Positions 16,756-25,343 of a stretch of 64,000 nt of DNA are shown piece after piece. The stretch spans positions 248,001-312,000 of the forward strand of contig NZ_FRBP01000006.1 of the NCBI RefSeq assembly GCF_900142645.1, read 5' to 3'. A program made the position numbers and the translations under genes. Every line of letters starts with the position of its first letter. Position 1 is the stretch's first letter. This DNA comes from Eubacterium callanderi. Its GTDB lineage: Bacteria; Bacillota; Clostridia; Eubacteriales; Eubacteriaceae. A model generated the notes under the pieces. The model saw only the letters and a list, made by a program, of their open reading frames with translations. It was not told the origin of the DNA and made no database searches.

Positions 16756-16934
16756 CTGTGGATAACCTGCGACTCATGAATAATAAAAGATTAATATATA
16801 ATATTATTAATATATTACTAATGGCGGACACGGGTGTCAGTGATTCCGCCGCCACTTTTGCTTTTTTGGCAAAATAGCGGACATATATGTCTTTTGACCC
16901 TTTCTCTCCGCTGCTTATTCATAGGTTATCCACA
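16756..16934. other. Origin-like module A (orphan)
   Basis: Within a 620-bp gene-free gap, two perfect DnaA-box consensus sequences face each other: TGTGGATAA at 16757-16765 and TTATCCACA at 16926-16934. Between them lie an AT-only-like stretch (about 16776-16822) and two 12-bp palindromes, GACACGGGTGTC (16827-16838) and GACATATATGTC (16880-16891), whose starts are 53 bp apart. The same arrangement, with roughly 70% identity over about 70 bp, recurs at 55538-55620 beside a replication-type gene. No replication gene is near this copy. The rest of the gap (16500-16750) shows nothing recognisable. Confidence 0.65.
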
Positions 16935-16943
16935 GATCCCCTT

Positions 16944-16970
16944 GGGGGTACGCCGTTTCGACGTACCCCC
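16944..16970. repeat. Constant-core palindromic hairpin, copy 3
   Basis: 12-bp stem (16944-16955 with 16959-16970) with a TTT loop and one mismatch (C in place of T in the core). The outer arm is GGGG/CCCC. It begins 10 bp after a DnaA box and is followed by a weak T-rich stretch. Confidence 0.75.
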
Positions 16971-17026
16971 ATTGCCTTTTAAAAAACTTTGGCTGAAGAA
17001 AACCGCCAGCTTTTTGGGGCTTTTAC

Positions 17027-17055
17027 TTGAAAACCATCTCACCCTCTGATATAGT
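17027..17055 (+). promoter_or_regulatory. Promoter of the EFR1-type gene
   Basis: TTGAAA (17027-17032), 17-bp spacer, TATAGT (17050-17055), about 43 bp before the start codon. Confidence 0.6.
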
Positions 17056-17097
17056 TAAGGCATAAAAACCACTCTTTTTATGCAAGGGAGAAAAATA

Positions 17098-17925
17098 ATG
17101 AAATTTAATCGAGTATGGGCCGTATATTTCAGCGCTACCGGCACCACCCAAAAACTGGTAACAGCGGTTGCAGATAACCTGTCACAAAAATTTGGGGTCC
17201 CCTGTGAAAGCTTTGACTTTACACTGCCCGAGGAGCGAAAAGCGCCAAAAAGCTTTGAAGCTGACGATCTGGTGGTATTCGGCACACCGGTCTACGCAGG
17301 GCGTGTGCCCAATGTACTGCTGAAATACCTGATGACCCTGGAGGGAAACGGCGCCGCGGCTGTTCCTCTGGTACTCTATGGCAACAGGGACTATGACGAT
17401 GCCCTAATCGAGCTTCGGGATATCCTTGAAAAAACCGGTTTTCACACCCTTACAGCAGGGGCCTTCATCGGAGAACACTCTTTTTCTGATGTACTGGCAG
17501 CCGGACGACCAGACGGGCAGGATATGGAAAAAGCCCGCGTATTTGCCGGATTAACCTATGAAAAAGCCGCTGCCATCACCAATATCCAGGATGCCTCACC
17601 TGTGGCTGTCAAGGGCACACCAGCCCCATACCGTGGCTATTATCAGCCGCGGGACCGCAAAGGTACTCCCGTAGATATCCGCAAGGTTAAACCGCTTACA
17701 GACGACACCTGTACCGACTGTAAGCTATGCTCTGAGGTTTGTCCCATGGGCTCCATCAGCCACGATGATGTGCAGATTTACACAGGCATTTGTATAAAAT
17801 GCGGCGCCTGTATAAAAAAATGTCCGGTCCACGCGCGTTACTATGATGACGCGGGTTACCTTTACCACAAGCACGAGCTTGAGGAGGGCTTAAAGCGCCG
17901 GGCCGAACCGGAATGGTTTCTTTAA
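17098..17925 (+). CDS. EFR1-type flavodoxin-ferredoxin fusion
   Basis: A 275-residue protein starting at ATG 17098 behind AAGGGAG. Residues about 1-165 form a flavodoxin-like domain with the FMN-phosphate loop FSATGTTQK. Residues about 195-265 hold two [4Fe-4S] ferredoxin motifs, CTDCKLCSEVCP and CIKCGACIKKCP. It moves electrons between an FMN centre and iron-sulfur clusters in the cytoplasm of anaerobes; its partners are unknown. The gene stands alone between a promoter and a terminator. Confidence 0.9.
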   Translation: MKFNRVWAVYFSATGTTQKLVTAVADNLSQKFGVPCESFDFTLPEERKAPKSFEADDLVVFGTPVYAGRVPNVLLKYLMTLEGNGAAAVPLVLYGNRDYDDALIELRDILEKTGFHTLTAGAFIGEHSFSDVLAAGRPDGQDMEKARVFAGLTYEKAAAITNIQDASPVAVKGTPAPYRGYYQPRDRKGTPVDIRKVKPLTDDTCTDCKLCSEVCPMGSISHDDVQIYTGICIKCGACIKKCPVHARYYDDAGYLYHKHELEEGLKRRAEPEWFL

Positions 17926-17931
17926 ACAAAA

Positions 17932-17967
17932 AATGCCATGGTACTCCCACTGGAACACCATGGCATT
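17932..17967 (-). terminator. Terminator between convergent genes
   Basis: 11-bp perfect stem AATGCCATGGT/ACCATGGCATT (17932-17942, 17957-17967). On the minus strand it is followed by a T run, so it mainly ends the SWIM-domain gene. Confidence 0.75.
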
Positions 17968-17977
17968 CTAAATTTTG

Positions 17978-19621
17978 TCAAAGTTTTTCAAGCTCTTCAA
18001 TAAGTGCGCGCCGTTTAGCATAACGGAGACGCCAGTCCGCAGTCAGAACCCTTACTTTTTCTGGCCCGCCGGGGTAGTCCTGCATTTTTCTCAGATAATC
18101 CACGATCTGCTGATACTTTCTTCGGTTTGCCGCCTTCTTAACCATCGCCTTTAAAAGCTCGGCGTAGAGCTCCAGAGTGTCCTCAGGGCATCCTGCCTTA
18201 AGCGTTTCCTCATAGTAATCCAAGTCAGAAAGCTCTCCCTGGCTGCGGATGCTTTCCAGAAGAAGCTCACACAGTCCCTCTTCCTCATACAGGTCGCGCA
18301 GATTATGTCCATAATCCACGGCTTTGAATATTTCTTCACGAAGCTCGTGCCATTCTGCCTCGCCGCAGAGAGCCTTTAGCTTTTTGAAATCCTCCAGATT
18401 GACAAAATCCTCGCCCACCAGCATTTCTGCCAGTGCCTTTTTCAGGACTTCGGGCCTGCCTAGCTTTTCATACAGCCAAACCAGCACACGCTGGTATTCA
18501 TCTATTTTGGCTGGGTCATCCCGGTCCATCTCCATACTCTCATTGATCATCCCAATGGCGGCGTCCATCTCACCATACTTGATTTTCAGGGAAATAGCGG
18601 TATTCCGTATTCCGGAAAAACGCCAGTATTTTTTCTGGTAGGCCTCGATGGCTTCCCTTGGCAGCTCCATTTTTTCCATGAGCTGTACCCGGCAGACAAC
18701 ATAGGTTTCAAGCCAGTAATCGAGCCGCTCCTGTGTGGCGTTCCGGATGAGCCAGTCCACGGTTTTCATGCTCTCGGCAAGCAGCACCGGCTTCCAGTTC
18801 CATTTCATAAAGACATCAAAGACATAGTCCTCAAGATAGTCGAGCGTGTCACCGCCCAGACGATTCATAAACCAATGGTGCATCCTCCGCTCTTCTGCCT
18901 CATCATTGATATGAGTCAGGATTTTCATCCATCCCTCTGCGCAGTCCTGGGCAATAAAATCAATATCTCCGTCGGAGTCATCAATCTCTATCTGGCAGAG
19001 CTTGGTGTAAACCATGGCGGTAAAATCAAAGGCACTCCCATAGTGCTCCCGGACCATCAGGGCCTCAAGATTATCATTATAAAACTGCTCAACCTCCTCA
19101 CAAAAGTCTTTTACATCCCAGTATGGAATAAACTGCTCCAGCCCCAGATATTTCTTGCAAATGGCGTTTAGAGAGCGTTCCAGAGGGCGAAGCTCCTCAA
19201 TGCTCTCCCCCTTAAAAAAGCGGAGCCAGAGGCGGTTTGCAAGGTTCCTGTCCGTGCAGGCCAGCTCGTAGATAAAATCTCTGAGCTCATTTTCTCTCGC
19301 CCCCTGTACAAGGGCGTACAGCTCAGTGTTTTCAAACTGCCATGGGTCCCTGAACGTCTCGGATACACTTTCCGTCAGGGCAAAAAGCGCTGCCGCCATA
19401 TGTTTGCAGTGAGTGCCCTCTGACGCATAGGTACAATCGCAGTGCATGGCAGCGACCTCGCCAAATTCTGTTTCGATCATCACCCGGTAGTCTTTTGTAT
19501 CGCGCACCACTGCCTCATAGCCATTATCACAGCGCACTGCCTCCAGAACCTGGTCGTTTGTAAAAAGCGCATATCCATTATCTAAAACATCTTTTGTAAA
19601 AAAATCTTCCCATTTTTTCAT
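17978..19621 (-). CDS. SWIM zinc-finger protein
   Basis: A 547-residue protein. The SWIM motif CDCTYASEGTHCKHMAAALFAL (CxC...CxH) lies at about 57-79. The rest (about 100-547) is all-helical and repetitive, resembling TPR-like arrays. SWIM domains bind DNA or protein and occur in bacterial SNF2 partners and in stand-alone proteins like this one. No helicase gene is adjacent. The function is unknown. Confidence 0.85.
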   Translation of the reverse strand: MKKWEDFFTKDVLDNGYALFTNDQVLEAVRCDNGYEAVVRDTKDYRVMIETEFGEVAAMHCDCTYASEGTHCKHMAAALFALTESVSETFRDPWQFENTELYALVQGARENELRDFIYELACTDRNLANRLWLRFFKGESIEELRPLERSLNAICKKYLGLEQFIPYWDVKDFCEEVEQFYNDNLEALMVREHYGSAFDFTAMVYTKLCQIEIDDSDGDIDFIAQDCAEGWMKILTHINDEAEERRMHHWFMNRLGGDTLDYLEDYVFDVFMKWNWKPVLLAESMKTVDWLIRNATQERLDYWLETYVVCRVQLMEKMELPREAIEAYQKKYWRFSGIRNTAISLKIKYGEMDAAIGMINESMEMDRDDPAKIDEYQRVLVWLYEKLGRPEVLKKALAEMLVGEDFVNLEDFKKLKALCGEAEWHELREEIFKAVDYGHNLRDLYEEEGLCELLLESIRSQGELSDLDYYEETLKAGCPEDTLELYAELLKAMVKKAANRRKYQQIVDYLRKMQDYPGGPEKVRVLTADWRLRYAKRRALIEELEKL

Positions 19622-19799
19622 TATTATTTCTCCCTTTTGCTATAGGGCTATTTTATCTCAGCCTGCTCTACTTTACAATTACTAATTGATTTTCTTCAAA
19701 TGCAGCGCTTTATTTTTGAAGCTAAAATGCAGAAAAATCATATTTTTTTATGCTGAAAAACATTTTCGAAAAAAAAGTTAAAAATTTTTAAAATTAGTG

Positions 19800-19828
19800 T
19801 TGACAAAGCGGACAAAAAAAGTTATTAT
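19800..19828 (+). promoter_or_regulatory. Promoter of tRNA-Leu
   Basis: Perfect TTGACA (19800-19805), 17-bp spacer, TATTAT (19823-19828), about 50 bp before the tRNA. Confidence 0.8.
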
Positions 19829-19877
19829 ATACAAGCACTCAGGAAATGAGTCGCCGCTCAGAAAAAAAGAGCGCTGT

Positions 19878-19963
19878 GCGAGAGTGTTGGAATTGGCAGA
19901 CAAGCACGTTTCAGAGGCGTGTGTGCTACGCACGTACGGGTTCGACTCCCGTTTCTCGCACCA
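19878..19963 (+). tRNA. tRNA-Leu (anticodon CAG)
   Basis: 86 nt including an encoded CCA. The acceptor stem is GCGAGAG/TTCTCGC, the D arm contains TTGGAATTGGCAGAC, the anticodon loop is TTCAGAG giving CAG, a class-II long variable arm follows, and the T arm has GGGTTCGACTCCC. It reads the leucine codon CUG. Confidence 0.95.
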
Positions 19964-19976
19964 TTTAATTGGTGAC

Positions 19977-20014
19977 AAAGCAGATGTTAAAATAACATCT
20001 GCTTTTTTATTTTT
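19977..20014 (+). terminator. Terminator after tRNA-Leu
   Basis: 13-bp stem AAAGCAGATGTTA/TAACATCTGCTTT (19977-19989 with 19993-20005) followed by T-rich sequence. Confidence 0.85.
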
Positions 20015-20099
20015 TGCCACCCCAAACGCCTCTCTAGCCATTGCCTTTCCTTATCACCAGATTTTTCCATACAAAAAAAGGAGAATTTTTCATTCTCCA

Positions 20100-20477
20100 T
20101 TACTTAAAGTCTTTTCCCAGCGCTTCACTGAGCAGCCCGCAAAAATCTTCCCAGCTTTCCGGATATGCCGCAGTGCCCACCAGCCTCTTTTCACAATCCT
20201 CAAAAACCAGGGTCATCTCCCAGATTGGGCCATCCAGACAGCTCAGATCATAATATTTTTTCTTCCACTGCAGTACACCAGCTTCCGCCATCCCTTTTTT
20301 CAAGGCGTCCAGCGCCTCGGTATCCAGTGTTTTTAAATACTTGGGGGGTTGATAAAAAAGCGCACTGGCAGACCAGCATGCCTTACCCGTTTCAAAATCA
20401 ATACAGGCCGCATAGCCGTCACCCACATAGCCGTCGGTGGTCACCTTGAGCTGCCGGATATCATTATAATTTTCCAT
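20100..20477 (-). CDS. Conserved hypothetical protein
   Basis: A 125-residue soluble protein that I do not recognise. It is aromatic- and acid-rich (DGYVGDGYAACIDFETGK, SWEDFCGLLSEALGK) with no membrane segment or clear metal motif. Codon use matches the neighbourhood and it has its own upstream region, but only a weak ribosome site (GGAGG about 10 bp upstream). It converges on the tRNA-Leu terminator. Confidence 0.6.
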   Translation of the reverse strand: MENYNDIRQLKVTTDGYVGDGYAACIDFETGKACWSASALFYQPPKYLKTLDTEALDALKKGMAEAGVLQWKKKYYDLSCLDGPIWEMTLVFEDCEKRLVGTAAYPESWEDFCGLLSEALGKDFK

Positions 20478-20589
20478 AAAATCGTCGCCTCCCGTCTTAA
20501 AAAGTGATTATATCAAAAAAGTTGCTCTTTACCAAGACTGTTTTTTTCGTTAAAATGGACACTAGAATGAACCAAAGGACAAATCAAAC

Positions 20590-20931
20590 ATGAAAAAACG
20601 TGATCTGATCATCATTGCCGGGGTTTTGGCCGTTGCCCTCATTGCCTTCGGCGTCTTCCACCTCATGAACAGCCAAAGCTCCGGCCTTATGCTGCGGGTC
20701 AGCCAGAATGGTGAGGTTATCCGCACGCTGCCGCTTAGTCAGAACCATACCGAAACCATCACCAGCGACCTCGGCAGCAACACCATTGCCATTAAAGACC
20801 GCAGCGCCCGGGTCGAAAGCGCAGACTGCGATAACCAGGTGTGTGTGCACAGCCCGGCGATCCAGTCCCCTGGAGAGACCATTGCCTGCCTGCCCCACCG
20901 GCTGATTCTTGAAATCATACAGGAGCCTTAA
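20590..20931 (+). CDS. NusG domain II-like membrane-anchored protein
   Basis: A 113-residue protein: an N-terminal membrane anchor (about 5-24) and an extracellular NusG-II-type beta domain with SADCDNQVCVHSPAIQSPGETIACLPHRL, whose two cysteine clusters are typical of this group. In Clostridia it is usually paired, as here, with a Gx/heptaprenyl-type transporter and often sits near FMN-binding or Rnf genes. Its role is not established. It ends 1 bp before the next gene's start. Confidence 0.85.
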   Translation: MKKRDLIIIAGVLAVALIAFGVFHLMNSQSSGLMLRVSQNGEVIRTLPLSQNHTETITSDLGSNTIAIKDRSARVESADCDNQVCVHSPAIQSPGETIACLPHRLILEIIQEP

Positions 20932-20932
20932 A

Positions 20933-21448
20933 ATGGAAAACAAAACGCGCCGCCTGGTCGTCATTGCCCTGTACACCGCACTGGCTTTAATTCTCAGCTA
21001 TCTGGAATCCCTGGTGCCCATCCCCATGCCTGTGCCCGGAGCCAAGGTCGGCCTGCCCAACATCGTGACCCTCATCTCACTGCTGACTCTGGGTACTCCC
21101 CTGACCCTGCTCATCGTCACCGCACGGATCTTTTTATCCGGCTTTTTATTTGGGAGCATGAGCGCGATTCTCTACTCCCTGGCCGGAGGACTCCTGAGCC
21201 TTGGGGTGATGGCCCTGCTTTTAAAGGCCGCCAGAGAAAAGCTCTCCCTCATCACCATCAGCCTGCTCGGCGCAGTGTCCCACAACCTGGGCCAGCTGGC
21301 CGTAGCGGCCGCTGTGGTACAAAATATGAACCTGTTCTGGTCTTATCTGCCCTTTCTTATGCTGCTCGCCATCCCGACAGGGATCGTGGTAGGCGTAGCG
21401 GCAAACCTTTTGTACCGGCAGCTTCAGAAAATCAATCTATTTAAATAA
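20933..21448 (+). CDS. Gx transporter-family membrane protein (HepT component I-like)
   Basis: 171 residues from ATG 20933, preceded by AGGAG inside the end of the upstream gene. About five membrane segments carry the repeated glycine pattern SYLESLVPIPMPVPGAKVGLPNIVTL and FLFGSMSAILYSLAGG of the family, which is often annotated as heptaprenyl diphosphate synthase component I. Its structure resembles ECF S components, so transport of a small molecule is more likely than synthesis. It is coupled to the NusG-II gene. Confidence 0.85.
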   Translation: MENKTRRLVVIALYTALALILSYLESLVPIPMPVPGAKVGLPNIVTLISLLTLGTPLTLLIVTARIFLSGFLFGSMSAILYSLAGGLLSLGVMALLLKAAREKLSLITISLLGAVSHNLGQLAVAAAVVQNMNLFWSYLPFLMLLAIPTGIVVGVAANLLYRQLQKINLFK

Positions 21449-21462
21449 AGAGGACAAATGAA

Positions 21463-22146
21463 ATGGAATCCATCAATATCTTAATCGTCGAGGACGATGT
21501 CAACATCAGCAACATGCTTGTGGATCTGCTGACACACAGCGGCTATACGGCAGATACCGCCTATTCTGGTACCGAGGCCTTATTCTGCCTTGAAAAGAAA
21601 AGCTATGCTTTAATCCTTCTGGATTTAATGCTCCCGGGAATGAGCGGCGAGGAAGTGCTGAAAAGCCTGCGCCAGACCTCGGACACCCTGGTCATCGCCG
21701 TGTCCGCAAAGGACGATTCTCCCACCAAGATCAGCCTACTCAAAAATGGCGCAGATGACTATATTACCAAGCCCTTTAACAACGAAGAGCTTCTGGCCCG
21801 TATCGAGGCTCTTTTGCGCCGTAATTCAGGAAATACAAGCCTTTCAGGCAAAACCCTGACCTATAAAGGGCTCACCCTCAACCCCTCTACCTACGAAGTC
21901 TACCTGAAAGGGCAGCCCCTGTCACTGACTAAGCGCGAATACAAAATTCTGGAGCTTCTGATGCAAAACCCACAGCGTGTTTTTTCCAAAAATGTCATCT
22001 ATGAGACTGTCTGGGAGGATTTGTTCCTGGGCGAGGATAACGCCATCAATGTGCACATCAGCAACCTGCGCCAGAAGCTGGCTAAAATCGACCCCGACGA
22101 AGCCTATATCCAAACGGTCTGGGGCATTGGCTTTAAAATGAAATAG
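21463..22146 (+). CDS. OmpR/PhoB-family response regulator
   Basis: A 227-residue two-domain regulator. The receiver domain (about 1-118) has the acid pocket ED near residue 10, the phosphoacceptor Asp in ILLDLMLPG, and the lysine in YITKPF. The winged-helix domain (about 130-225) has YEVYLKG and the recognition helix in INVHISNLRQKL. The matching histidine kinase lies four genes downstream, after an ABC exporter that it probably controls, an arrangement like lantibiotic or peptide-antibiotic resistance modules. Confidence 0.93.
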   Translation: MESINILIVEDDVNISNMLVDLLTHSGYTADTAYSGTEALFCLEKKSYALILLDLMLPGMSGEEVLKSLRQTSDTLVIAVSAKDDSPTKISLLKNGADDYITKPFNNEELLARIEALLRRNSGNTSLSGKTLTYKGLTLNPSTYEVYLKGQPLSLTKREYKILELLMQNPQRVFSKNVIYETVWEDLFLGEDNAINVHISNLRQKLAKIDPDEAYIQTVWGIGFKMK

Positions 22147-22253
22147 CGTCAATCTTTATCTTTTCTTTAGGATTGGCTTACAGAATTTAAAAAACAGCGT
22201 GTTACAATAAAATTGAAAGCCACCTGAATAAAAACAGAAAAGGATCAAAAACC

Positions 22254-23204
22254 ATGCCCACTATCCTGAAAACCCATAATCTTACAAAAATCTTCCCACC
22301 CGCGGGATTTGCCCCGCATAAAAAGCGAAAGAGCGAGGGCCGCCATGCCGTCGATCATGTGAATATGACCATCCGGAAGGGCGATATTTATGGCCTGATC
22401 GGGCGAAATGGCGCGGGAAAAACCACCCTCATGCGCCTGATCGCAGGCCTCATGCCCCCGACCGAAGGCACCATGACCCTCTTTGACAGTACGGAGCTGG
22501 AACAGCACCGCAGACGGACAGGCTGTATCATTGAGGCGCCCGGGCTTTACGGCAACATGAGCGCTCCGGATAACCTGGAGGCCCACAGACGTCTGCTTGG
22601 CATCACCAGCAGCACCGCTGTTGCCGATTCCCTCGAAGCCGTTGGCCTGAGCAGCACTGACCGCAAAAAGGTCAAGCACTTCTCACTGGGGATGCGCCAG
22701 CGCCTCGGCATTGCCATGGCCCTTCTGGGCAGCCCGGACTTTCTCATTCTGGATGAGCCTACCAATGGCCTCGACCCAAGGGGGATTGCAGAAATCCGCG
22801 CTGTCCTGACACAGCTCAGCCAGGAGCAGGGTGTGACCGTTCTTATTTCAAGCCATATCCTCGGCGAGCTGTCAAAGCTGGCCACCTGCTTCGGTATCAT
22901 GCGCGAGGGCATGCTCATTGACGAGTTTAACCGGGAGGATCTGGAAACACGCTGTCAGCGCTGCCTGAAAATGGTTGTGGACCAGCCTAAAAAAGCCGCA
23001 ATGCTCATCGAGACCCTTCTGGGCACGGACAATTATGACATTCTGCCAGAAAACACCATCCGTCTTTTCGACTATGTGGACCAGAGCGGTTTTGTCAACC
23101 GGGAGCTTAACCAAAACGGCATCCTGGTCGAATCCATCACGCCGGTCGGGCAGGATATCGAGGCTTATTTTATGTCGAAGATGGGAGGTGAAGACCGTGC
23201 TTAA
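22254..23204 (+). CDS. ABC transporter ATP-binding protein (BcrA/lantibiotic-protection type)
   Basis: A 316-residue ABC ATPase with an N-terminal basic insert (HKKRKSEGRH). Walker A GRNGAGKTT is near residue 50, signature FSLGMRQRLG near 145, Walker B FLILDEPTNGLDPRG near 165, switch SSHILGELSKL near 205. The C-terminal 90 residues form the accessory domain typical of BcrA-like exporters. It overlaps the permease gene by 8 bp and sits between a response regulator and its kinase. Confidence 0.9.
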   Translation: MPTILKTHNLTKIFPPAGFAPHKKRKSEGRHAVDHVNMTIRKGDIYGLIGRNGAGKTTLMRLIAGLMPPTEGTMTLFDSTELEQHRRRTGCIIEAPGLYGNMSAPDNLEAHRRLLGITSSTAVADSLEAVGLSSTDRKKVKHFSLGMRQRLGIAMALLGSPDFLILDEPTNGLDPRGIAEIRAVLTQLSQEQGVTVLISSHILGELSKLATCFGIMREGMLIDEFNREDLETRCQRCLKMVVDQPKKAAMLIETLLGTDNYDILPENTIRLFDYVDQSGFVNRELNQNGILVESITPVGQDIEAYFMSKMGGEDRA

Positions 23205-24066
23205 CCTGCTGCGCTCTGACCTTTTCAAGCTTTTTAAGTCAAAATCATTCAGGGTCTGTATGATCCTCTGTGTGGCGCTCATGGCTTTTGTCGCTATTGG
23301 GCAGCTCTATTCCGCCGATCTTTTTTCAAACATGTCCCCTGCCGCCCTCCAGGAATCCGAGAACCGCATTGAAGAGAACAACAGCTTTGGCATCCGTTTC
23401 GGTTTGTCGAACAGCTCGGAAAATCTGGCTAAAACAATTGAAGCCATGCAAAATTACAATGCCAATTCCTTCATCAAAACCGCTCTTTCCGGCAGTGTAA
23501 CCACAGTTTTAATGGCAGTTTTTATCTCCCTGTACATCGGTGCAGATTTCAGGGATGGAACGCTCCGCAACACTGTGTCGAAGGGCTTTAAAAGACGCGA
23601 TATCTATCTTTCAAAGCTTATCACCGTCATGGCCGCAACCCTCTTTCTCGTTGTGCTGGCCATACTCAGCGCTGTTCTGTTCAGCGGCCTGTGCTGGGGC
23701 TTTAGCTCCCTGGATTCACAGACTGTCAGTCTGCTGGCTTACCGGCTCTTTTTACAGACCCTGCTGCACCTCGGGCTGGCTTCCTTCTTTGTCATGACCG
23801 CTGTATTCATCAAACAGACCGGCCCCACCGTAGCCGTCAACATCTGTCTGCTTATTTTTGTCACCGCCTTTTTATCTGTCGGCAACGCTTTTCACGCCAC
23901 AGATTTTAACCTGCTCACCATCTGGATCGCCGAAGCGCTTTCCAGCCTTGAATTTGACACAGTCAGCGGCCTGGTCGTACTTCAAGCCCTGGCGCTTATG
24001 GTGGTTTATATTCTATTGCCCACGCTGGCAGGCATTGCCGTTTTCAAAAAACGGGACATTATGTGA
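23197..24066 (+). CDS. ABC-2-type permease (BcrB-like)
   Basis: A 289-residue membrane protein starting at GTG 23197 (VLNLLRSDLFKLFKSK), chosen because GGAGG lies 8 bp upstream inside the ATPase gene. Six membrane segments are visible, with a long extracellular loop after the first (about 45-90) and YIGADFRDGTLRNTVSKG, a typical ABC-2 coupling motif, near residue 120. It forms the exporter with the preceding ATPase, probably removing a membrane-active peptide or antibiotic. Confidence 0.88.
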   Translation: MLNLLRSDLFKLFKSKSFRVCMILCVALMAFVAIGQLYSADLFSNMSPAALQESENRIEENNSFGIRFGLSNSSENLAKTIEAMQNYNANSFIKTALSGSVTTVLMAVFISLYIGADFRDGTLRNTVSKGFKRRDIYLSKLITVMAATLFLVVLAILSAVLFSGLCWGFSSLDSQTVSLLAYRLFLQTLLHLGLASFFVMTAVFIKQTGPTVAVNICLLIFVTAFLSVGNAFHATDFNLLTIWIAEALSSLEFDTVSGLVVLQALALMVVYILLPTLAGIAVFKKRDIM

Positions 24067-24073
24067 GGTTTTT

Positions 24074-24985
24074 ATGGAAGTATCACTCATTATACTCTGC
24101 ATTATCCTCGGGGCAGCCGCCCTCTTTTCCATTATTCACAGTCTGCTTTTGAAAAGGCAGATTCGGGATATCATACGGCAAAATCATTTTATACAAAATG
24201 AGGATACCAACCTGCCCATCACTGCCGCCATGCCCGATAAGGAGGTGGAGGCTCTGATCGAAAGCATCAATACTCTGCTGGAGACCCACCGCCAGTTTGA
24301 AATCCGCATGACTCAGGCAAACCGCAGCTTTAAAAACAGCATCACAAGCATTTCACACGACCTGCGTACCCCGCTCACTTCTGCCTCAGGCTATATCCAG
24401 ATGCTCCAGGATTTTGATCTGCCTGAGGAAACCCGAGCCGAGTATCTGGAAATTGTCCAGCAGCGGATTCAGGCAGTGCGCAAGCTTTTAGACCAGCTTT
24501 TTGAATTTGCGCGCATCGAGGCGGATGAGCTGGTTCTTGCCGAGGAACCAGTCAACCTCGGCAATGTGTTGCGCGATACGCTGGCTTTGTTTTACAATGA
24601 TTTCTGCAGTCAGGACAGCGAACCGGAAATCCAGATTCCTGATGATCCCTTTATCGTCACCGGTGATGCCGATGCCTTCAAACGGATTTTCAGCAACATC
24701 TTAAGCAATGCCCTGACCCACGGCGAAGGCCATTTTTCCATAAAAGCCGTATTAGCGGACTGCGCCGTAAACATTACCTTTGAGAACAGTACGCACAGCA
24801 TCATCCCCGACGATCTTCCATGTATTTTTGACCGCTTCTACACCACCGATGTGTCCAGAAGCCGTAAGACCACCGGCCTGGGCCTTTCCATCGCCAAACG
24901 CCTTGCCACCCGTATGGGCGGCAGCATCAGCGCGTCGCTTGACAATGATGTGTTCGGCATACATTTGCAGTTTTCTTTGAAATGA
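24074..24985 (+). CDS. Sensor histidine kinase with a short membrane anchor
   Basis: A 303-residue kinase from ATG 24074. One membrane segment (about 3-22) is followed directly by a cytoplasmic linker with no extracellular sensing domain. The H box is SISHDLRTPLTSASGYIQML near residue 95. The N box is NILSNALTHGEG, with later DRFYTTDVSRSRKTTGLGLSIAKRL holding the ATP lid. Kinases like this usually sense through a partner membrane protein, here probably the adjacent exporter. It pairs with the regulator at 21463. Confidence 0.92.
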   Translation: MEVSLIILCIILGAAALFSIIHSLLLKRQIRDIIRQNHFIQNEDTNLPITAAMPDKEVEALIESINTLLETHRQFEIRMTQANRSFKNSITSISHDLRTPLTSASGYIQMLQDFDLPEETRAEYLEIVQQRIQAVRKLLDQLFEFARIEADELVLAEEPVNLGNVLRDTLALFYNDFCSQDSEPEIQIPDDPFIVTGDADAFKRIFSNILSNALTHGEGHFSIKAVLADCAVNITFENSTHSIIPDDLPCIFDRFYTTDVSRSRKTTGLGLSIAKRLATRMGGSISASLDNDVFGIHLQFSLK

Positions 24986-24986
24986 T

Positions 24987-25033
24987 AAAAAACCGCACGA
25001 ACGTCGTAAATAAAAATGTTCGTGCGGTTTTTA
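24987..25033 (+). terminator. Terminator after the kinase gene
   Basis: 12-bp stem AACCGCACGAAC/GTTCGTGCGGTT (24991-25002, 25018-25029) flanked by A and T runs, usable from both sides. Confidence 0.85.
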
Positions 25034-25057
25034 TTCAATCAGAAATAGTATAACTGT

Positions 25058-25342
25058 TTATTTTTGAATCAGAAATTCCCTGAAATAGTTTTTAAACGAA
25101 CGGTGTTTCCCAATCCATTTTTCAAACCACTTAAAAAAATAATGTGTAAGAAGAAAATCGGCTGTCAGCATAAAAAGAAATACAAACAGATTCCATACCG
25201 GGAAAGCCGGAAAATAAACAATTGCCAGCACTTCATTAAAAAACATCAATATATTCCAAAACATCAACAGCCAAAGCGTCCACATTACGCCTCTGTATAA
25301 AAAATACAGCACTTGTTTTTTCTGGTATCGTTTGTCCTTCAT
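25058..25342 (-). CDS. Small membrane protein, last gene of the MobB/phosphodiesterase operon
   Basis: 94 residues from ATG 25342 (MKDKRYQKKQVL), supported by GAGG 6 bp upstream; it begins 1 bp after the kinase-like gene's stop. Two hydrophobic segments (about 11-36 and 40-66) rich in Trp and Phe (MWTLWLLMFWNILMFF) are followed by a basic tail. No family is recognised. Tight coupling implies a link to the upstream operon. Confidence 0.65.
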   Translation of the reverse strand: MKDKRYQKKQVLYFLYRGVMWTLWLLMFWNILMFFNEVLAIVYFPAFPVWNLFVFLFMLTADFLLTHYFFKWFEKWIGKHRSFKNYFREFLIQK

Positions 25343-25343
25343 T

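Noticed and set aside
19797-20336. 179-residue plus-strand frame
   Set aside because: Runs through the tRNA-Leu promoter, the tRNA and its terminator, so it cannot be a protein gene.
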